A stretch of DNA of 64,000 nt from assembly GCF_011421635.1 (NCBI RefSeq), contig NZ_WTLI01000012.1, positions 62,001 to 126,000 on the forward strand. The letters run 5' to 3'. Numbering within the stretch: position 1 is the first letter of the stretch; the number at the start of each line of letters is the position of its first letter. The notes below the pieces were generated by a model. The model saw nothing but the letters and a program-made list of their open reading frames with translations. It was not told where the DNA came from and made no database searches. The translations under genes and the position numbers were made by a program. Below, one piece after another: positions 26,665 to 35,062 of the stretch. Source of the stretch: Paenibacillus turpanensis. GTDB taxonomy: Bacteria > Bacillota > Bacilli > Paenibacillales > YIM-B00363.

Positions 26665-27324
26665 ATGAAAGTATCCGATTTCTCGGTGCTGTTTGACTAC
26701 TGGGACCGGTTTGCGGAAGGGTTTATGAATACGCTGCAGGCTAGCATCCTGGCACTGATTGGAAGCTTCCTGCTGGGGACTCTGATTGCTGTGATGCGAA
26801 TTGCGCCGGTGAAGCCGCTCAATTGGCTCGGAACCGCTTATGTTGAATTTATTCGTAACATCCCTTTATTGCTGGTCGTGTTTTTCTTTTTCCTGGGGCT
26901 GCCGTCGCTTGGTGTACCGCTGGACGGGTTTTCTGCGGGAACGCTTGGTCTGACCGTATATACGGCATCCTTTATCGCGGAAGCGATTCGTGCGGGTATC
27001 CAGTCCGTGCCGAAAGGCCAAAGCGAGGCGGCACGTTCGACGGGCCTTACTTATGGGCAGACGATGCGATTCGTTATCCTGCCGCAGGCGGTAAAAATCG
27101 TCATTCCGCCGCTCGGGAATCAGTTTTTGAATTTGGTTAAAAACTCCTCGATTCTCGGAGTGGTCGCAGGTCTGGATCTCATGTATTACGCCGATTCCGT
27201 GAATTCCGATACGTTCAAGACGTTTGCCGTGTACCTCCTGGCGGCCGGATTTTATCTTATTATAACGATTCCGCTCAGCATTGCCGTTCATTATGCCGAA
27301 CGGCGGCTGGCGAAAAGCTCGTAG
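26665..27324 (+). CDS. glnM: amino-acid ABC transporter permease (GlnM-like)
   Basis: A 219-residue HisM/GlnM-type permease with about five helices. The family signature is present: AYVEFIRNIPLLLVVFFFFLGLP and the EAA loop EAIRAGIQSVPKGQSEAARSTGLTYGQTMRFVILPQAV, which docks to the ATPase. It starts at ATG 26665 with GGGAAG close upstream. It lies 78 bp after glnH, with the hairpin between them. Confidence 0.93.
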   Translation: MKVSDFSVLFDYWDRFAEGFMNTLQASILALIGSFLLGTLIAVMRIAPVKPLNWLGTAYVEFIRNIPLLLVVFFFFLGLPSLGVPLDGFSAGTLGLTVYTASFIAEAIRAGIQSVPKGQSEAARSTGLTYGQTMRFVILPQAVKIVIPPLGNQFLNLVKNSSILGVVAGLDLMYYADSVNSDTFKTFAVYLLAAGFYLIITIPLSIAVHYAERRLAKSS

Positions 27325-27338
27325 AGGGGGGACCGACG

Positions 27339-27989
27339 ATGGATTTTCTCGGTGCCTATTCGCCGGATAATTTAAGCTTTATTATGGAGGGCTTCGGCGT
27401 CACGCTGAGGGTGGCATTTTTATCGATATTATTCAGCTTTATTCTCGGGACAATTATTGGAGTTGTAAGGTATGCAAAACTGCCGGTGCTCTCCCCCGTG
27501 CTTGCCCTTTTTGTCGAGATCATCCGGAACCTGCCGTTGCTGCTTATTATCTTTTTTACTAAATTTGCGCTCCCGCAGGTTGGCATTAAGCTCAGTATCG
27601 AGTGGGCGGCGATCATGGCCTTGACGGTATTCGAAGGGGCAATGATTGCAGAGATTGTGCGCGGCGGGCTCAATTCGATCGAAAAAGGACAAATCGAAGC
27701 TTCGCGCTCGTCGGGTATGACCTATACACAAACGCTGTGGAATATCTTGCTGCCGCAGGCGCTTCGCCGCATGTCGCCGCCGATGGTCAGCCAGTTTATT
27801 TCGCTTCTGAAGGATACGTCGTTGGCGATCGTGATCTCACTGCCGGAACTAATGCACCATGTGCAAATTGTCGGAGGCCAGCAGTTCAGCTTCGTAGTGC
27901 CGCTCCTGCTGCTTGCAGCTTTGCTGTATTTTACAGTGAACTACATTCTCTCCATCATCGCTCGGCGCTTGGAAGCACGAAGAGTGTAG
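27339..27989 (+). CDS. glnP: amino-acid ABC transporter permease (GlnP-like)
   Basis: A 216-residue second permease, paralogous to the preceding gene, with FVEIIRNLPLLLIIFFTKF and the EAA loop EIVRGGLNSIEKGQIEASRSSGMTYTQTLWNILLPQAL. It starts at ATG 27339 after GAGGGGGGA, 14 bp downstream of the first permease. Together they form the heterodimeric channel. Last gene of the operon. Confidence 0.93.
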   Translation: MDFLGAYSPDNLSFIMEGFGVTLRVAFLSILFSFILGTIIGVVRYAKLPVLSPVLALFVEIIRNLPLLLIIFFTKFALPQVGIKLSIEWAAIMALTVFEGAMIAEIVRGGLNSIEKGQIEASRSSGMTYTQTLWNILLPQALRRMSPPMVSQFISLLKDTSLAIVISLPELMHHVQIVGGQQFSFVVPLLLLAALLYFTVNYILSIIARRLEARRV

Positions 27990-28095
27990 CAATCCGCTCC
28001 GTGTGAGCTCCCAGCGCGCGGTGTTTTGTTTAACAAGCGGTATAAGGATAGAGTGAATATTTAGGATCGGAATTGAAAAATCAGGAAAAAATACG

Positions 28096-28130
28096 AGAGA
28101 GTTGTCTTTCTAGACAGCTCTCTTTGTTTT
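28096..28130 (+). terminator. intrinsic terminator of glnQHMP
   Basis: AGAGAGTTGTCT (28096-28107) pairs with AGACAGCTCTCT (28112-28123), one mismatch, followed by TTGTTTTTG. It lies about 105 bp after the last permease; the gap between holds nothing else I recognise. Confidence 0.85.
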
Positions 28131-28225
28131 TGTAAAAATGAAATAAAGACTGACCGAATTCAGAGTGGATTACTGGGTATTAGCGGAGAAACAGGGTGTT
28201 ATCTAACCATTTTTGCTCAACTTTA

Positions 28226-28254
28226 TTCCAAAATGAAAAAAACTAAGGTATACT
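28226..28254 (+). promoter_or_regulatory. candidate promoter of the chromate-transporter pair
   Basis: TTCCAA (28226-28231), a 17-bp spacer and TATACT (28249-28254). The -10 is good and the -35 poor. Confidence 0.5.
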
Positions 28255-28311
28255 AAGTGTAACCGAAAGTAATCGGGAGGAATTGCGAACCAAAGAAAGG
28301 GGGCGACAGCG

Positions 28312-28995
28312 ATGGCAGCAGCAGGGGAAGGCAAAACCGTGTCCAAACCGGCAGCCTGGAGAACGCTGGTACAGCTGTTTTGGTCGTTTTTCAAGCTTGG
28401 TCCTGCGACCTTTGGCGGAGGTTATGCGATGATTCCGCTTATCGAGCGCGAGGTGGTGGAGCGGAGGCGCTGGGTAGAGCAAGAGGAAGTGACCGACATG
28501 TTTGCGGTGTCCGGTTCCATTCCGGGAGCGATTGCGATCAACTCGGCGACATTCGTCGGCTTTAAGATTGCCGGAGTTCGCGGAGCTGTCGCGGCGACCA
28601 TCGGTGTGGTATTGCCCACCTTCCTTATCGTTCTTGGCCTATGCTTTGCGTATTTGCAGGTGCAGACGCACCCGATTGTTGAAGCGGCATTTAAAGGCAT
28701 TCGCGCCGCTATTGTTGCTCTTATCGTTTATGCGGGAATCAAAATCGGCCGGACGGCCGTTATCGATAAAACAACGCTGGCTGCAGCGGCGGCGGCGGTA
28801 CTGCTTCTTCTATATTTTAAGCTTCACCCGATCGTCATCATTGCATGCGGGGCGCTGACCGGAGTAGTTGCGGTGCTTTTAAAGGAAAAGATGGGATACC
28901 GGATCCGCCATATTTCCAAGGAAGAAGAGAAAGAACAGGATAAAGAAAAGGACAAATACGTCTATCAGGACTATTTCGTCGGGGATGGGATATAA
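28312..28995 (+). CDS. chromate transporter, short-chain CHR protein (first of a pair)
   Basis: A 227-residue single-CHR-domain membrane protein of the CHR/ChrA superfamily. It shows KLGPATFGGGYAMIPLIEREVVERRRW and GSIPGAIAINSATFVGFKIAGVRGAVAATIGVVLPTFLIVL. The C-terminus carries a highly charged Lys/Glu tail (about residues 200-220) missing from its partner. Paired short CHR proteins, encoded side by side, are thought to act as a heterodimer equal to one long ChrA. It starts at ATG 28312 after AAAGGGGGCGACA. Export of chromate is known for characterised members; the real substrate here is not known. Confidence 0.92.
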   Translation: MAAAGEGKTVSKPAAWRTLVQLFWSFFKLGPATFGGGYAMIPLIEREVVERRRWVEQEEVTDMFAVSGSIPGAIAINSATFVGFKIAGVRGAVAATIGVVLPTFLIVLGLCFAYLQVQTHPIVEAAFKGIRAAIVALIVYAGIKIGRTAVIDKTTLAAAAAAVLLLLYFKLHPIVIIACGALTGVVAVLLKEKMGYRIRHISKEEEKEQDKEKDKYVYQDYFVGDGI

Positions 28996-28997
28996 CC

Positions 28998-29546
28998 ATG
29001 ATCCTAATGGAGCTGTTTTGGACGTTTTTAAAAATCGGGTTTGTTTCCTTCGGCGGCGGTTATGCCATGATCCCCGTCATTGAGCGGGAGGTGACGGCGC
29101 ACGGCTGGTTGACCATGGAGCAGTTCATGAATTCGATCGCGCTGGCCGGGATGTCGCCCGGACCGATCGCTACGAACAGCGCGGTGTTCGTCGGGTATCA
29201 GACGGCGGGGCTGCCTGGCGCGGCTGCGGCGCTGGCCGGGATTGTGCTGCCTTCGCTGGTGCTGGTTATCGGGGCGGCGGCATTTTTCTATAAGGTGCAC
29301 CATAACAAATGGGTGAAATCGGCGTTTTACGGCCTGCGTCCGATTGTAACCGGCTTGATCTTGTACGGAGCGATCCGCTTCGGTTTGGGAAGCTGGAGCG
29401 GGGGCTTCGGCGCCATTGAGTTTGGCAAGCTGCTGCTGCCGGCGCTCATCTTTGCAGGAGCGTTGTATGCACTGGTAAAGGTCAAAATGCATCCGTTCTA
29501 CGTGATTGTTCTAGCCGGTGCGGCCGGTATCGCAATTTTTTCATAA
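28998..29546 (+). CDS. chromate transporter, short-chain CHR protein (second of a pair)
   Basis: A 182-residue partner of the preceding gene, 2 bp downstream, with KIGFVSFGGGYAMIPVIEREVTAHGW and GMSPGPIATNSAVFVGYQTAGLPGAAAALAGIVLPSLVLVI. Five or six hydrophobic segments. The two genes have swapped details (SIPGAIAIN versus MSPGPIATN) typical of the N- and C-type halves. Followed directly by a strong terminator. Confidence 0.92.
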   Translation: MILMELFWTFLKIGFVSFGGGYAMIPVIEREVTAHGWLTMEQFMNSIALAGMSPGPIATNSAVFVGYQTAGLPGAAAALAGIVLPSLVLVIGAAAFFYKVHHNKWVKSAFYGLRPIVTGLILYGAIRFGLGSWSGGFGAIEFGKLLLPALIFAGALYALVKVKMHPFYVIVLAGAAGIAIFS

Positions 29547-29580
29547 GCGCTTCTCTTGATCGAAGAGAGCGCTTTTTTTG
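29546..29580 (+). terminator. intrinsic terminator of the CHR pair
   Basis: AAGCGCTTCTCTT folds on GAAGAGAGCGCTT with a GATC loop, followed by a T7 tract. Confidence 0.9.
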
Positions 29581-29632
29581 TTGTTCTGCGGGGTGGGAAA
29601 TTGTGATAGAATCGAACCGGGAGGGACCTCCA

Positions 29633-30838
29633 ATGATGCCGATAGAGGAACGGATTACGAACCGCAAGATGAAGGATTTATATGAGCTGATCCGCAGGCA
29701 GGATACGGTGTCGAAGCAGGAGCTGCTGGAGCGCAGCGGCTTGAAAGGCGGTACGCTGACGCGGCTGCTGGAGGAAATGGCCGGGCAGGGCTTGATCGTG
29801 GAGGTAGGCTTCGGCGAGTCGACCGGCGGACGAAGGCCGATCTTGTATCGAACGAACCCCGGCTACGGTTATGTGTTCGGTTTAGAAATATCGCGGATTC
29901 ATACCCGCTTGATTTTGTTTGATATGCAGCTGGAGAAGAAAGACCATAAAACATGGCTGATGGGCGAAAATATGACTCCCGGCGTGTTCGTGGAAGAAGT
30001 GTCGGCGGAAATGGAGCGGATGCTGCAGCGTCACGGCTTGCCGGTCACGCTTGTGCTCGGCATGGGGATCGGCGCGGTCGGGCCGCTTGATCGGGAGGCC
30101 GGCGTGATCGTTGATCCGCTGTATTTCCCGGCGAAGGGCTGGCGCGACGTGCCGATCTGCGCGATGTTCGAGCAGCGCTTCCGCTTCCCGGTGCAGCTTG
30201 ATAACGGCGCCAACACAGCGATTCTTGGCGAGTATTGGGCGGACCGGCCGCATGAATACAAGCATCTGCTGTATGTGCATGGGGGCGTGGGCCTGCGGTC
30301 GGCGATGATGACCGGAGGCAAGGTGGTGTACGGCGCCGTTGATATGGAAGGCGCGGTCGGGCAAATGATCATTCAGGCGGACGGTGTAGCCCCCCGCCAG
30401 GAGGAAGGTAATTTCGGGGCGCTGGAATCATACGCCTCGATTTATGCCATTGAGCAGCACGTGCAGGCCATTCTGAAGACGGGCCGGCCGTCGCTGATTT
30501 TGGAGCTGGCGGGGCACCCGGAGCGGGCCGTATTCGGCCATGTGGTGGAAGCGGCGCGGCTGCAGGACCGCCTAGCGGTCGAGGTGCTGACGCAGGCGGC
30601 GGTGTTTTTTGGTATCGGGCTCGCCAATCTGCTCAACGTGCTGCATCCCGAGAAGGTCATTCTCGGGGGACCGTTGATCACGAGCCATGATCTCGTGTTT
30701 CAGACGGCGACGCAGGTTGCGATTCGCAAGACGTATTATTTCCCGCAGTACCAGGTCGTGTTCAGCCGCGGCAAGCTTGGCGACGACGCCCTCGCCGCGG
30801 GCGCCGGCGTCATGATGCTGAACAGGCTTACGGAATAG
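29633..30838 (+). CDS. ROK-family transcriptional regulator
   Basis: A 401-residue protein with an N-terminal winged helix (about 5-60: TNRKMKDLYELIRRQDTVSKQELLERSGLKGGTLTRLLEEM) and a ROK sugar-kinase-like domain (about 80-395). Kinase activity is unlikely: the catalytic DNDAN motif reads DNGAN (190-194). The zinc site is gone: the His of GExGH is Gln (near 244), and the CxCGxxGCxE loop reads GNFGALE (259-265). It is therefore a pure regulator, perhaps still binding sugar. ATG 29633 follows GGGAGGG; an in-frame GTG at 29603 lies upstream of it. No sugar genes adjoin it, so its target is unknown. Confidence 0.9.
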   Translation: MMPIEERITNRKMKDLYELIRRQDTVSKQELLERSGLKGGTLTRLLEEMAGQGLIVEVGFGESTGGRRPILYRTNPGYGYVFGLEISRIHTRLILFDMQLEKKDHKTWLMGENMTPGVFVEEVSAEMERMLQRHGLPVTLVLGMGIGAVGPLDREAGVIVDPLYFPAKGWRDVPICAMFEQRFRFPVQLDNGANTAILGEYWADRPHEYKHLLYVHGGVGLRSAMMTGGKVVYGAVDMEGAVGQMIIQADGVAPRQEEGNFGALESYASIYAIEQHVQAILKTGRPSLILELAGHPERAVFGHVVEAARLQDRLAVEVLTQAAVFFGIGLANLLNVLHPEKVILGGPLITSHDLVFQTATQVAIRKTYYFPQYQVVFSRGKLGDDALAAGAGVMMLNRLTE

Positions 30839-30853
30839 CGGCAGTAAGAAAAC

Positions 30854-30930
30854 ATAGAGCGTGAACACGTATTTACACGGACCGGCCCAGGAAGGCCGGC
30901 CGGTCGTGCGGTGTTACGCTCTTTTATCGT
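30854..30930. terminator. long bidirectional hairpin between convergent genes
   Basis: Outer arms AGAGCGTGAACAC and GTGTTACGCTCT, with inner arms GACCGGCC/GGCCGG and CACG/CGTG, form a long structure ending in TTTTATC. It overlaps the stop codon of the converging SgrR-like gene. Confidence 0.8.
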
Positions 30931-32812
30931 TTTGCGGGCGCAGCCACAGCTCCTTGAACGAGACCCATCCGGCTGTGCGGTCGTCGATACCGCCGATCGA
31001 GGGGTGGAACGCGACGTGCAACCGGCGCCGGTACAGTACGTGCAGGACGCCCGCTGTCGTGAGCTCCCGCTCGATCGCACGGAGCAGCTCGAGCCGTACT
31101 GCGGCGTCCTCTGCTCCGGCGAGTTCCGTCAGTAGGCTGTGCGCTGCCTCGGCGACTCCCGGCTCCATATGCCCGCGCATCGTGTGATACAAGTCGGCGA
31201 GCCGGAGCTCGGCATCGTTGTCGAGCATGATGCCGAACAGCAGCAGATCGGCCTCCAGACGCTGCGGGCCGCGGAACTGCTCCGGCGTCAGCAGCTCAAC
31301 GGTAAGCGACAGGCCGGCTTGCTCGGCCGCCGCTTGGACAGCGGCTGCGTCATGGGCGTAGCTTGGAATGGTGATGAGGCGCAGCGGGCGCTCCTGCAGC
31401 TCCGGGGAGGGCGCTAGAGGCGGCTGCTTCTGCGCTTGGGACGAGACGTGGTTCGAATCCTCCAGCACACCGGATTCGATTTTTTCCGCCGCTGAGTCCT
31501 CGGTCAAGAAGCTGCCGCCGGCCAGCAGCTCCCCTGTTGCCGGGCCTTGGGCTGCGGCAAGGCCGCGTACGACGGCTTCTGGCGCTAGAAGACGAAGCAG
31601 GGCAAGCCGGGTATCGCCGCATTGCAGCGGACCCGGCTTTTTCGTATTTACGGTAATGAACTTGCAGGATGTGCCGACATGAACGGTATGCCGCTGTGAA
31701 GCTTTTCCGCCGGCGCCTGCATCGGTGGCTGCTAAATGATGGAGCACGGGGAATGATTCCAGCTCCGCGTCCTTTTCCTCGGGGGTAATCCCGTTGGCGA
31801 ACCACCCTGAAACATTCCACAGCTCGATCCGGTCCAGATGTGCCCGGCCGGCATAATGCCGCGCGAATGCCTCAAGCACGTACACCTCGCTGTGATCCGC
31901 GTTGAAGCGATAGGCGCCAGTGCCGACAGGGTGGAGCCGGAGCCGTTCCGGGTCGGAGCTGACCAGATCCATGGGTACAATGGAGGCCCGGCTCGTCCCT
32001 AAGAACGGCAGAAAGAAGCCGTTTTTCTCCTTAAGGCGTATCTTGACGGTAAACGGATCGGCGGCCTCCACGTGAACCATCTGCCGGTATACCCACTGGT
32101 GCAGACCGGCCCCGCCGGAGGCAAGCAAGCGCTGCAGCGAAAAGACGACATCCTCGGCATCCATTTCTTTTCCGTGATGAAAAAGCACGCCTTTCCGCAA
32201 ATAAAACGTCCACACCGTCCCGTCCGGACTGCATTCCCAGGCGTGGGCCAAAGCCGGCGCGTCCAAGCCGGTCATACGGTTATAGGTGACAAGCCCGTCG
32301 TACAGCTGACGGACAATATGCGATTCCACGGCAAAGGTCGTATGAATCGGATCCAGCGAATAGAGCGGCTGCCGCAGCGGAAAACGCATCGTATCGACGC
32401 GGCGCGTTTGCTCGTAGGCGATGCTTTCGCCAAAGAGGTTGTCTACGAGCGCCGGAAGAGCGTCGATGGCCCCGGGACGCTGGCGCTTCATCAGCTCGTC
32501 CCAGCCGCTGCCGCGCAGCACATCCTCGAGCCGCTGCCGTCTTTGCAGCGCGGCTCTGGCGGCTCTGGCAAACCACGCCTGCAGCGAGCATTTCAGCACG
32601 AGCCGGGAGCGTTTGCCGCGGCCGCGTTGGGCCTCCCACTGCACCCAGTCCTCTTCTTCAAGCCTTCGCAGGATGAGGGCGACGTTGCGTCGCGTGCAAT
32701 CCAGCACTTCGGCAAGCTGATCGGTTGTGACGAGCACGCTGGGCTTTCCGCCCTGTGCTTCCTCCGTCCCGAAGGCGTGCAGCAGACGCAAATAATGCCG
32801 TTCGATGATCAT
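30914..32812 (-). CDS. SgrR-type regulator 2 (helix-turn-helix plus solute-binding domain)
   Basis: A 632-residue cytoplasmic fusion with the same layout as its two paralogues. The N-terminal helix-turn-helix holds VTTDQLAEVLDCTRRNVALILRRLEEEDWVQWEAQRGRGKRSRL. The SBP_bac_5-like domain runs from about 150 (LDPIHTTFAVESHIVRQLYDGLVTY, WTFYLRKGVLFHHGKEMDAEDVVFSLQRL). An Ala/Gln-rich low-complexity insert sits near 440-470. It starts at ATG 32812 after GGGAGG with no signal peptide. It is divergent from a DUF4173 gene across a gap that holds a perfect 12-bp palindrome. Confidence 0.9.
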   Translation of the reverse strand: MIIERHYLRLLHAFGTEEAQGGKPSVLVTTDQLAEVLDCTRRNVALILRRLEEEDWVQWEAQRGRGKRSRLVLKCSLQAWFARAARAALQRRQRLEDVLRGSGWDELMKRQRPGAIDALPALVDNLFGESIAYEQTRRVDTMRFPLRQPLYSLDPIHTTFAVESHIVRQLYDGLVTYNRMTGLDAPALAHAWECSPDGTVWTFYLRKGVLFHHGKEMDAEDVVFSLQRLLASGGAGLHQWVYRQMVHVEAADPFTVKIRLKEKNGFFLPFLGTSRASIVPMDLVSSDPERLRLHPVGTGAYRFNADHSEVYVLEAFARHYAGRAHLDRIELWNVSGWFANGITPEEKDAELESFPVLHHLAATDAGAGGKASQRHTVHVGTSCKFITVNTKKPGPLQCGDTRLALLRLLAPEAVVRGLAAAQGPATGELLAGGSFLTEDSAAEKIESGVLEDSNHVSSQAQKQPPLAPSPELQERPLRLITIPSYAHDAAAVQAAAEQAGLSLTVELLTPEQFRGPQRLEADLLLFGIMLDNDAELRLADLYHTMRGHMEPGVAEAAHSLLTELAGAEDAAVRLELLRAIERELTTAGVLHVLYRRRLHVAFHPSIGGIDDRTAGWVSFKELWLRPQNDKRA

Positions 32813-32877
32813 GCGAATGAACCTCCCGTACGTTTCGAGAAAATAGGAACTTTTTCATGCGTAATGTTTCACTTTTA

Positions 32878-32906
32878 TTTCTTATTTTAGCAGGTAAAAT
32901 AAGAAA
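32878..32906. promoter_or_regulatory. perfect 12-bp inverted repeat between SgrR-like gene 2 and the DUF4173 gene
   Basis: TTTCTTATTTTA (32878-32889), a GCAGG spacer, and TAAAATAAGAAA (32895-32906), with no mismatch. It is AT-rich, has no T run typical of a terminator at the end of a gene, and lies in a divergent gap, so an operator is the best reading. Confidence 0.7.
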
Positions 32907-32916
32907 GGAAAGTAAA

Positions 32917-34491
32917 ATGATGAAAGGAAGAGTGAACATGAGTTCCGAAAGCAACAGCCACTCTGTCCCTTACAGCCGCTATGACCTGACGCTTCTCGCC
33001 GTGACGGCGGGGTTCGGTATAGGTTTTGATGTCCTGTTCGTCCAGCAAGGCCTTGGAATTTCCGTTCCGCTTTTTGCGGCGGCCTTATACATAATGAGCA
33101 TCCGCGTGCTGCGGCTGGAGCGAAAGGAATGGCTTCGCGACGCCTCGGACATCGTACTGCTCGCCTGTATTACACTGCTATGTCTTACCTACGCGCTCAC
33201 CGATCAGCCGCTGTTCCAGGTGCTGAACGTGGTGGCGCTGCCGCTGTTGATTACTGCGCATTTGCAGCGTGCGGCAGGGGGCGTCGTGCTCCTGTGGCAT
33301 GATTGGCGCCGCGGATTTAAAGCATTAGGAGGAGTGGCAGGTCCCAAAACGATCGTAAGAATGGCCATTCCGTTCCGCATGGCGGGGGCCATGTTCTCTC
33401 CCCGTTTCCGAAAAGAGCGTTCGCGCCAGCTGCTGCTTGTGCTGCTGGGGCTAATCATTTCGTATCCGCTGCTTATCGTTGTACTCACCCTGCTCTCTTC
33501 TGCAGACCGTTTATTCGGCAGTCTTCTGGAGGTGCTGCCGGAGTTTCTCGGACAATTGAACATACAGACATGGCTTCCCCATCTGATCTGGATTGTACTG
33601 GTAGCGATCTATTTGTTCGGCTACATGAGCCGATTGATCGAGGCGCGCAAGCAAAGCGTATTGAATGATTGGGCAGGAGGCCCGGCTTCGCCCTCCACTT
33701 ATGTTTCGATCGGCCTAGACCCGATCATATCGGGCACCGTGCTGACCGTCGTCAATCTCGTATACGTCCTGTTTGCGGTGATCCAAATTATTTCGGCATT
33801 CGGCGGTCTGCGCGGGATGCTGCCCGAAGATACGACTTATGCGGAATATGCGCGGGAAGGCTTCTTCGAGCTGTTGGCCGTGTCGATCATCAACTATGTG
33901 CTGTTCCTAGGTATGCATCTCGTTTGTCAGCGGAAGGACAGCAAGCTGCCTCGCGGGATTAAAATTTTGCTTGGTATACTTACGCTTTGTACATTAGTTA
34001 TCGTGGTCTCCGCCTATATTCGTTTATCGTTGTACGAAGAGGCGTACGGCTTCAGCTATTTGCGTATTCTTGTGCATGCGTTCTTGATTTACCTTGCGGT
34101 GATGTTCGGGCTTGCCATCTACAAGCTTTGGAAAAGCAAATTTAATCTGGTCGGCTGGACGCTGGCGGCAAGTGTCATTGCTTACACAATCGTCAATGCT
34201 ATGGGGATTGATGCGATGATCGCACGCGGCAACATCGACCGGTACCGGGAAACCGGAAAAATTGACGTGGAATATTTGGGAGATCTATCGGCGGATGCCG
34301 TTCCTACGCTTGTAAGGTGGTATGAAGCGGATGGGCGGGAGGTTCCCGGATTGGAAGTGCAGCTGGCAGATAAGCTTCGACGCTTAAAGGAGGATGCTGC
34401 GGAAAGCTCTTGGACGGAGTGGAATCTACCGAAGCAGCGGGCGTTGAATTTGCTGGATGAAGCGCTGAATAAGAAGGATCGCGAATTGTAA
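32917..34491 (+). CDS. DUF4173 (DUF4153-like) multi-pass membrane protein
   Basis: About 524 residues with at least eleven hydrophobic helices and a C-terminal soluble part of roughly 100 residues (GNIDRYRETGKIDVEYLGDLSADAVPTLVRWYEADGREVPGLE). That part matches the end of the DUF4173/DUF4153 family, where a D-x-x-YL-x-LS-x-D segment is common. Function is unknown. Starts at 32917 and 32938 both have purine-rich sites about 7 bases upstream, so the start is uncertain; an ATG at 32857 is less likely because it lies before the palindrome. It is divergent from SgrR-like gene 2. Confidence 0.85.
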   Translation: MMKGRVNMSSESNSHSVPYSRYDLTLLAVTAGFGIGFDVLFVQQGLGISVPLFAAALYIMSIRVLRLERKEWLRDASDIVLLACITLLCLTYALTDQPLFQVLNVVALPLLITAHLQRAAGGVVLLWHDWRRGFKALGGVAGPKTIVRMAIPFRMAGAMFSPRFRKERSRQLLLVLLGLIISYPLLIVVLTLLSSADRLFGSLLEVLPEFLGQLNIQTWLPHLIWIVLVAIYLFGYMSRLIEARKQSVLNDWAGGPASPSTYVSIGLDPIISGTVLTVVNLVYVLFAVIQIISAFGGLRGMLPEDTTYAEYAREGFFELLAVSIINYVLFLGMHLVCQRKDSKLPRGIKILLGILTLCTLVIVVSAYIRLSLYEEAYGFSYLRILVHAFLIYLAVMFGLAIYKLWKSKFNLVGWTLAASVIAYTIVNAMGIDAMIARGNIDRYRETGKIDVEYLGDLSADAVPTLVRWYEADGREVPGLEVQLADKLRRLKEDAAESSWTEWNLPKQRALNLLDEALNKKDREL

Positions 34492-34506
34492 AATACGAAT
34501 TTCAGG

Positions 34507-34543
34507 CTGTCGGTTATCTATCGTGACCGGCGGCTTTTTTGCT
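34507..34543 (+). terminator. intrinsic terminator
   Basis: GCTGTCGGT pairs with ACCGGCGGC (two wobbles) and is followed by TTTTTTG. Confidence 0.8.
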
Positions 34544-34632
34544 ATCAGGTACTAAAGAAAGATAGTCCTTACGAGAAGCAGCATCATTTTAATACACTAA
34601 GGTTACCAAACGAGAAGGGTGGTAGCTCAAAA

Positions 34633-34920
34633 ATGGATCTACGTAAAATTTGCGCTTGGCTCTCTTTCATCTTGTTTCTGTCGGGTGTAATAAGTTTTTT
34701 GCGTGATTCTACGATAATTTTTCATTCCGAGTATTTTGTGTTCTATGGACTGGCTGTGGCTGGGTTTATTGTCAATCTAATTGGCCGTCGTTTGGAAGGA
34801 AACTCAAATTTCTTTTATAGATGGATAGACAAGATCGGGTTTTACGGGAATGTAGCTATTACGGCTGCATTTTTCCCTCCGTTTTTCTTTTTATGGGGAA
34901 CGGTGATATTCGGTCCTTAA
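34633..34920 (+). CDS. hypothetical small membrane protein
   Basis: A 95-residue protein with three hydrophobic stretches (ICAWLSFILFLSGVISFL, YFVFYGLAVAGFIVNLIG, and IAAFFPPFFFLWGTVIF-like C-terminus, exact start near VAITAA). It starts at ATG 34633 with AAGGGTGG about 10 bases upstream. I recognise no family and see no operon partner. Codon use is more AT-rich than its neighbours. Confidence 0.7.
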   Translation: MDLRKICAWLSFILFLSGVISFLRDSTIIFHSEYFVFYGLAVAGFIVNLIGRRLEGNSNFFYRWIDKIGFYGNVAITAAFFPPFFFLWGTVIFGP

Positions 34921-35062
34921 GGATTATTAAAAACCGCTAGGTAAAGAATCCCGCCCCGAAAAGGAAAGTGGAGAACGCAAATCGAATAGTTTCTAGAAGC
35001 CGTTTAGAGGGAAGTGCACTGTTAATTTTGTCTGGAATTTTGCTGAAAAAGGGATGAGGCGA

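Noticed and set aside
29546-29580. A cre site in the AAGCGCTT sequence after the chromate-transporter genes
   Set aside because: It is the arm of a stable hairpin with a T7 tract directly after a stop codon, so it is a terminator.
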